Of a stretch of 17,318 bases of DNA, positions 13,563 to 17,318 are shown piece after piece. A program made the translations under genes and the position numbers. Position 1 is the stretch's first letter; every line of letters begins with the position of its first letter. The notes beneath the pieces were generated by a model, which made no database searches, was not told where the DNA came from, and was given only the letters and a program-made list of their open reading frames with translations. Origin of the DNA: an uncultured Eubacteriales bacterium (GTDB lineage: Bacteria; Bacillota; Clostridia; Oscillospirales; CAG-272); the NCBI GenBank assembly GCA_900542425.1, contig UQNQ01000031.1, forward strand, positions 1 through 17,318. Direction: 5' to 3'.

Positions 13563-14510
13563 TTAGGATTTTGAAATCACGGCGTCCGCAGCCTCGAAAA
13601 GCGATTCCACATCCGAATAGTCATCCGGATACAGCCAGCGGATATCCGGGTTGCGCCTGAACCACGTCAGCTGACGTTTGGCATAATGCCTTGTTGCGGA
13701 TTTCATGTTTTCTGTCGCTTGTTCAAGAGAAATATCCCCATTAAAATAAGCAATCAGTTCCTTATAGCCGATGGCACATGCCGCAGTTGTATTCGGCTTG
13801 AGCGCATTTTCAGAGAGAAGCGTACGTACCTCTGTTTCCAGTCCGTCTGAAAGCATTTTTTCCACACGGTTATCGATTCGTTCATATAAAATATCCCGGT
13901 TTCGGTAATCCAATGCGATCACTGTCGCGCGGTAGGGGGATTCCTTACGCAGCGCTGTTTTGTCCCACTCTGTTTTGGTCATGCCGGAAAGCGTGCAGAT
14001 CTCAAGGGCACGCACAACACGCTTGATATTGTTTGGATGAATGGACTGCGCTGCTTCCGGATCTGCTTTTTGCAACATTTGATGCAGGAAAAGCGCTCCT
14101 TTTTCCTCCGCCGTTTTCCATAGTTTTTCCCGTAGTACGGGATCCGGCTCCATTTCACCGAAATCAATGCCGCGCAGTACGGAGTCGAGATATAATCCCG
14201 TCCCGCCGCAGAGTATAGGCAGTTTCCCTCTCTCGGTGATATCGCGGATAACATCCGCCGCGAGAGCGGCAAAGGCTGCTGCGGAAAAATCTTCGGTCGG
14301 TTCGCAGATATCGATGAGGTGGTGCGGAATTTCTGCACGTTCCGCGGCGGTGGGCTTTGCCGTACCGATATCCATACGGCAGTAAATCTGCATGGAATCG
14401 CAGGAAACAAGTTCTCCCGCATGTCTGCGGCAAAGTTCCATAGCGAGCGCGCTTTTACCGCTCGCGGTTGGTCCCGCGACGGCAATAACGAAAGGTTTGC
14501 TTTCTTTCAT
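13563..14510 (-). CDS. miaA: tRNA dimethylallyltransferase MiaA
   Basis: A 315-residue enzyme that transfers a dimethylallyl group to N6 of A37 in tRNAs reading codons that start with U, which strengthens codon pairing. The P-loop GPTASGKS (13-20), SCDSMQIY (36-43, with the catalytic Asp38), IGTAKPT (48-54) and CGGTGLYLDSVLRG (about 100-113) are all present, and the tRNA-binding block near RRNPDIRW is visible at the C-terminus. Length is normal. Its start overlaps the end of queA by four bases, a sign of translational coupling. In many other bacteria miaA lies near mutL or hfq; here it is with queA, another anticodon-loop modifier. Confidence 0.97.
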   Translation of the reverse strand: MKESKPFVIAVAGPTASGKSALAMELCRRHAGELVSCDSMQIYCRMDIGTAKPTAAERAEIPHHLIDICEPTEDFSAAAFAALAADVIRDITERGKLPILCGGTGLYLDSVLRGIDFGEMEPDPVLREKLWKTAEEKGALFLHQMLQKADPEAAQSIHPNNIKRVVRALEICTLSGMTKTEWDKTALRKESPYRATVIALDYRNRDILYERIDNRVEKMLSDGLETEVRTLLSENALKPNTTAACAIGYKELIAYFNGDISLEQATENMKSATRHYAKRQLTWFRRNPDIRWLYPDDYSDVESLFEAADAVISKS

Positions 14511-15607
14511 GTTGTGGACTCTCCGTCAGATGATAGGATCAGCATGGCATCGCCAAAAGAGAAAAAACGATACTTTTCTTTTACTGCGGTCCGATAGGCT
14601 TCCATAATGAATTCTCTGCCGGCAAGCGCGGATACAAGCATGATCAGTGTGCTTTGAGGCAGGTGAAAATTGGTAATGAGCATGTCCACTGCTTTGAAGC
14701 GATATCCGGGATAAATAAAAATTCCCGTGTCGTCGGACATGGCGCGGACAATGCCATCCTCTCCTGCGGCGCTTTCCAGTGTTCGGCAGGAGGTCGTTCC
14801 GACGGCGACGATTCTGCCGCCGTTTTTCCGCGCGCGGTTGATGATTTCCGCACTTTCTTCTGTGACAGTAAACCATTCGCTGTGCATGACATGATCGGAG
14901 ATGAGATCCGCTTTGACAGGGCGGAACGTGCCAAGCCCGACATGCAGCATGACAGGCGCAACAAAGACGCCCATGTCCTTTATTTTTTGAAGCAGCTCTT
15001 CTGTAAAGTGAAGCCCGGCGGTCGGCGCCGCGGCGGAACCTTCTTCACGGGCATAAACGGTCTGATAGTCGTTGTTGTTCCTTAGTTCCTCTTTGATATA
15101 AGGAGGCAGCGGCATTTTCCCGATTTCATCAAGAATGGCATAAAGATTGCGTCCGCCGGAGGTGTCATACTCGAATCGAACGATCCGGTTGCCGTCTTCC
15201 GTAACCTCGCAGACGACGGCTTCAAGGCTCCCTCCGAACCGGACACGTGCGCCTTTTTTTAAACGTTTGCCGGGACGTACGATCACTTCCCAGATATCCA
15301 AAGAAATCTGGCGCAGAAGCAAAAATTCCGCTTCTGCTCCCTCCGTACCGTCTGTTCTGATTTTTTTGCCGTAGATCCGTGCGGGAATCACTTTGGAGTC
15401 ATTGATGACAAGGACGTCTCCCGGACGCAGGTAATCGGTAATATCGCGGAAAATCCGATGAGAGATCTTTCCGGTTTTTCGATCCAGGACCATAAGCCTT
15501 GCATCATCACGCCGTTCGGTCGGATGCTGTGCGATAAGGTCTTCTGGCAGCTCAAAATCAAAGTCAGAAGTTTTCAGTTCGGTGGGCTTTCTTTCATTTT
15601 TTATCAT
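14507..15607 (-). CDS. queA: S-adenosylmethionine:tRNA ribosyltransferase-isomerase QueA
   Basis: A 366-residue enzyme that moves the ribose part of S-adenosylmethionine to the modified base preQ1 at the wobble position, forming epoxyqueuosine in tRNAs with GUN anticodons. Typical blocks are FELPEDLIAQHP (18-29), RDDARLMVLDR (33-43), VLVINDSKVIPAR, GSAAAPTAGLHFTEELL, HVGLGTFRPVK and TNFHLPQSTLIMLVSA. The start ATG 15607 has only a weak ribosome binding site (AGAAAG), and a 7-bp inverted repeat lies 14 bases before it, so translation may be controlled. It is the first gene of the long operon with a strong promoter. The tRNA-Asn (GTT) in this window is one of the tRNA types it modifies. Confidence 0.97.
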   Translation of the reverse strand: MIKNERKPTELKTSDFDFELPEDLIAQHPTERRDDARLMVLDRKTGKISHRIFRDITDYLRPGDVLVINDSKVIPARIYGKKIRTDGTEGAEAEFLLLRQISLDIWEVIVRPGKRLKKGARVRFGGSLEAVVCEVTEDGNRIVRFEYDTSGGRNLYAILDEIGKMPLPPYIKEELRNNNDYQTVYAREEGSAAAPTAGLHFTEELLQKIKDMGVFVAPVMLHVGLGTFRPVKADLISDHVMHSEWFTVTEESAEIINRARKNGGRIVAVGTTSCRTLESAAGEDGIVRAMSDDTGIFIYPGYRFKAVDMLITNFHLPQSTLIMLVSALAGREFIMEAYRTAVKEKYRFFSFGDAMLILSSDGESTT

Positions 15608-15621
15608 AAGGATGGCTTTCT

Positions 15622-15637
15622 AAGACAAAATTGTCTT
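15622..15637. promoter_or_regulatory. Inverted repeat in the queA leader
   Basis: AAGACAA-AA-TTGTCTT (7-2-7) lies between the queA promoter and its start codon, where a repressor or an RNA hairpin could act. No known riboswitch is recognised in the short leader (about 55 bases). Confidence 0.45.
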
Positions 15638-15671
15638 GCTTCGATAAATTTGAATTAAAATATTAATTTTT

Positions 15672-15700
15672 ATTATATCACATCCGTACGGCTCGTTCAA
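15672..15700 (-). promoter_or_regulatory. Promoter of the queA-miaA operon
   Basis: On the minus strand TTGAAC (15700-15695), 17 bases, perfect TATAAT (15677-15672). It lies just after the terminator at 15733-15756 and is the main start for the nine-gene run. Confidence 0.9.
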
Positions 15701-15732
15701 TACTGATTTTTTTAAAATCAGAATATCCATAT

Positions 15733-15756
15733 AAAAAATCCGCCGTAAACGGCGGA
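15733..15756 (-). terminator. Terminator of the coiled-coil protein gene
   Basis: On the minus strand TCCGCCGT pairs with ACGGCGGA across a two-base loop and is followed by T6 (15738-15733). It is the last of a series of hairpins after the gene. Confidence 0.92.
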
Positions 15757-15782
15757 GAATAAGACTCTGAGCGATCAGAAAA

Positions 15783-15831
15783 CGGCGTTTCTCTCTTTTT
15801 GCGTTTTCCTTTGATACAGGGAGAAACGCCG
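15783..15831 (-). other. Second hairpin after the coiled-coil gene
   Basis: CGGCGTTTCTC (15783-15793) pairs with GAGAAACGCCG (15821-15831); two more pairs extend it to about 13 bp. On the minus strand TTTTC follows. A smaller hairpin is near 15845-15862. Together they form a structured 3' region of some 130 bases; possible back-up terminator or small RNA. Confidence 0.65.
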
Positions 15832-15887
15832 AAAGACAAACATCATCATGTTTTGATGAGCGGATAATCTATTTTGGAACGGTTTGC

Positions 15888-16421
15888 TTATTCTTCTTTT
15901 CTTTTTGTCAGAAAAGCAAAAAATTCTTGCAGGTCGTTTTCAAGTTCCTCAAGGTTGTCGCATAGGCTGACCCATTCGGTCCAGAAGGATTTATAAGTGC
16001 GCACGAGCATGACTTCGGTAAATGCGACTGAGCGTTTGAGAGCGTCCTCGGAGATGCGCAGTGTCTCATCGTTTTCAAGCTGCTCTGCCTGCTCTTCGTT
16101 TTCGGCTGTCTCAAATTCTTTTCGGTTTTCTTCCGCAATGCGATTGTCGTCAGCGAGTTCTTCTTCCGTTTTTTTTCTTCTGACTGTAATCAGCGCACGG
16201 CTGACATAACCGGCATCATATGGTTTCCCCTCGTCGCGGACGAATTCCGAATAATTTTTTTGAGATTCATCTTCCTTTTGTCCGAATTCAAGATCAAGCT
16301 CATATCCGAGCGTTTCGAATTCGTTCTCATACTTGACTTGAAGAGCGGAGACTTCGTCTGCAAGCTTTTGTTCGGTTTTAAAAATTTCATCTTCGGTTGT
16401 CTTTTTTCGCTTGATTTCCAT
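15888..16421 (-). CDS. Acidic coiled-coil protein of unknown function
   Basis: A 177-residue, highly charged, glutamate-rich protein. Heptad-like helices cover about 5-60 and 82-132; a short non-helical piece (62-80, with YDAGYVSRALITV) breaks them, and a C-terminal helix (132-175) carries FWTEWVSLC. There is no signal peptide and no cysteine pair, so it is probably cytoplasmic and rod-shaped. The ribosome binding site AAGGA is 9 bases before ATG and lies in a small hairpin, AGGA-TGTGT-TCCT, which may hide it. It is divergent from ireB, and no good promoter is seen in the gap; a strong minus-strand promoter beyond ireB may serve it. No family is recognised. Scaffold or regulatory roles would be guesses. 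Confidence 0.7.
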   Translation of the reverse strand: MEIKRKKTTEDEIFKTEQKLADEVSALQVKYENEFETLGYELDLEFGQKEDESQKNYSEFVRDEGKPYDAGYVSRALITVRRKKTEEELADDNRIAEENRKEFETAENEEQAEQLENDETLRISEDALKRSVAFTEVMLVRTYKSFWTEWVSLCDNLEELENDLQEFFAFLTKRKEE

Positions 16422-16508
16422 AGGAACACATCCTTCCGTCGTATTTTTATTGAATCAATCGGGAATATACCGCAGAACAAATGATTTTGCGAACCTTTAT
16501 AAAAAATG

Positions 16509-16537
16509 TTGAAAAATTTTTTATTTTGGTATAGAAT
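16509..16537 (+). promoter_or_regulatory. Promoter of ireB
   Basis: TTGAAA (16509-16514), 17 bases of AT-rich spacer, TAGAAT (16532-16537), about 40 bases before the start codon. Confidence 0.85.
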
Positions 16538-16576
16538 AAGAGGGAAACGAAAATATGTTTTGAAAGGATCTTAAAA

Positions 16577-16834
16577 ATGCCGGCTTATTCAAACGATCAA
16601 ACCATTACTTTTTCGATCGAAAGCGACAAGGAAAAACAAAACAGGAGAATCCTGCAGGAGGTTTATTCTGCTTTGCTGGAAAAAGGTTATAATCCGGTGA
16701 ATCAGCTTGTCGGATATATTCTGTCAGAGGATCCGACCTATATTACCAATCACCGGAACGCCAGAAGCCTAATACGCAAGATTGACCGCGACGAACTTTT
16801 GGGCAGCATGCTGCGTGCTTATCTGCAAATCTAA
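16577..16834 (+). CDS. ireB: IreB family regulatory phosphoprotein
   Basis: An 85-residue protein of the IreB (UPF0297) family, a small cytoplasmic substrate of the PASTA-domain Ser/Thr kinase and its phosphatase; in Enterococcus it takes part in cephalosporin resistance. The family blocks are clear: EVYSALLEKGYNPVNQLVGY (28-47), then ILSEDPTYITNHRNARSLIRKI and the end RDELLGSMLRAYL. The variable N-terminus TITFSIES contains the serine and threonine residues likely to be phosphorylated. The ribosome binding site AAAGGA is 9 bases before ATG. In many Firmicutes ireB stands between alaS and ruvX; here it is alone, with a coiled-coil gene on one side and a peptidase gene on the other. Confidence 0.95.
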   Translation: MPAYSNDQTITFSIESDKEKQNRRILQEVYSALLEKGYNPVNQLVGYILSEDPTYITNHRNARSLIRKIDRDELLGSMLRAYLQI

Positions 16835-16912
16835 AGGCTTGACGTGAGGTCGATTTGGGCTTTTCCGCTTTGATGACGGATGGGGACACACATCATTTTT
16901 CAGAAATTTCAT
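16769..16912 (-). CDS. Possible 47-codon ORF on the antisense transcript of ireB
   Basis: The frame starts at ATG 16912, about 10 bases after AAAGAGG and about 25 bases behind a perfect TATAAT promoter, and stops inside ireB on the opposite strand (66-base overlap). It begins MKFLKNDVCPHP and is basic and proline-rich, without helices or a family. Promoter and ribosome binding site are good, but the sequence itself does not look clearly protein-like. It may just be the leader of an antisense RNA. Confidence 0.25.
   Translation of the reverse strand: MKFLKNDVCPHPSSKRKSPNRPHVKPLDLQISTQHAAQKFVAVNLAY
16833..16864 (+). terminator. Weak terminator after ireB
   Basis: AAAGGC just at the stop codon pairs with GGCTTT, with an inner TTGAC/GTCGA pairing, and TTTT ends the stem. 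Several G-T pairs make it poor; ireB transcripts may run on against the opposing promoter. Confidence 0.4.
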
Positions 16913-16935
16913 TTTGAGTATTTCCTCTTTAGACT

Positions 16936-16965
16936 ATTATAACGGAATCTATGCGGCAAATGCAA
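16936..16965 (-). promoter_or_regulatory. Strong minus-strand promoter facing ireB
   Basis: On the minus strand TTGCAT (16965-16960), 18 bases, perfect TATAAT (16941-16936). It has the same -35, spacer length, -10 and flanks (CTATTATAAC and AAATGCAA on the + strand) as the sepF promoter. It starts ahead of the 3' end of ireB, reads antisense across it, and no terminator is seen before the coiled-coil gene at 16421. Confidence 0.75.
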
Positions 16966-16974
16966 GTGTTTTTT

Positions 16975-17318
16975 TCAAAAAGCTGCGGCAGTGAGCAGAA
17001 TTGGCAGAACCTTTTCATATATTTTATAGAAATCGGAGGGCGGAAGCGGATTTTTTCCATAGCCGCACTCAATGGTGAATGCCGGAATTCCGAGTTCGGA
17101 GATAACCCAGTCCTTATACCCGCCATAGGATGCAATTCCATCCGGAGCAGATACCTGATATCCGCTGACATTGGCAAAGCATTCGGCGAGCATTCGGGAA
17201 TCCTTCGGAGCGTTTCCGAGATAATCCCAGTAGATTTCCTCTCCTTGGGTATGAAGGGCGACTGCGCATCTGAGCTCCGGTGAAAGAAAACGTGTTAGTC
17301 TGCACAGAGCGGCGGGTT
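16975..17318 (-). CDS. M14 family zinc carboxypeptidase, C-terminal part (runs off the window)
   Basis: The last 113 or so residues of a metallopeptidase of the carboxypeptidase A (M14) family, of the type that cuts the gamma-D-Glu-diamino acid bond of peptidoglycan stem peptides or related peptides. ALHTQGEEIYW holds the third zinc histidine, SYGGYKDW is a substrate-site block, and FTIECGYG has the catalytic glutamate. The start and the HxxE zinc motif lie beyond position 17318. The frame is open to the edge. The end NPLPPSDFYKIYEKVLPIL is typical. It stops just before the minus-strand promoter at 16936-16965, with a run of A and no clear terminator between. Confidence 0.9.
   Translation of the reverse strand, partial: PAALCRLTRFLSPELRCAVALHTQGEEIYWDYLGNAPKDSRMLAECFANVSGYQVSAPDGIASYGGYKDWVISELGIPAFTIECGYGKNPLPPSDFYKIYEKVLPILLTAAAF

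Overview
The window is chromosomal DNA of a low-to-middle GC Firmicute, most likely class Clostridia. The evidence is the reverse-type rubrerythrin behind a PerR-like regulator, ireB, the sepF-divIVA-lspA-rluD cluster, sigma-A promoters with 16-18 base spacers and strong AGGAGG ribosome binding sites. The exact genus cannot be read from it.

Left part (1-780): the 3' end of an rRNA operon on the + strand, in the unusual order 23S, tRNA-Lys(CTT), 5S, tRNA-Asn(GTT), with terminators after the 5S and after tRNA-Asn. Next comes an AT-rich accessory zone (about 780-3680). On the minus strand it holds a terminator placed directly before the ribosome binding site of a 36-37 codon ORF, a small frameshifted lipoprotein gene and the C-terminal part of a trypsin-like protease that has its own promoter. 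On the + strand it holds a YugP-type membrane zinc protease, a decayed gene end with a perfect 34-base palindromic terminator, and a likely leader peptide. From 3681 to 5570 there is a well-formed three-gene operon: a TetR regulator, a 150-residue four-helix membrane protein and a 224-residue seven-helix membrane protein. Both membrane proteins are of families I do not recognise. This operon is the best candidate here for an undescribed system.

Middle part (5787-7545): tRNA-Ser(GGA) on the minus strand; a peroxide-stress pair on the + strand (a PerR-like Fur family regulator with a Per-box-like operator, then reverse rubrerythrin) closed by a 21-bp terminator; and a small membrane protein.

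Right part (7698-15700, minus strand): one long housekeeping run in transcription order queA, miaA, an HlyD-like envelope protein, yggS, sepF, divIVA, lspA, rluD and a Cof-type HAD phosphatase. It joins tRNA modification, division-site assembly, lipoprotein processing and rRNA pseudouridylation. There is a strong promoter before queA and a second before sepF. Beyond it lie an acidic coiled-coil protein gene (minus), ireB (plus) and the 3' part of an M14 carboxypeptidase gene that runs off the right edge. A consensus minus-strand promoter at 16936-16965 fires antisense across ireB toward the coiled-coil gene.
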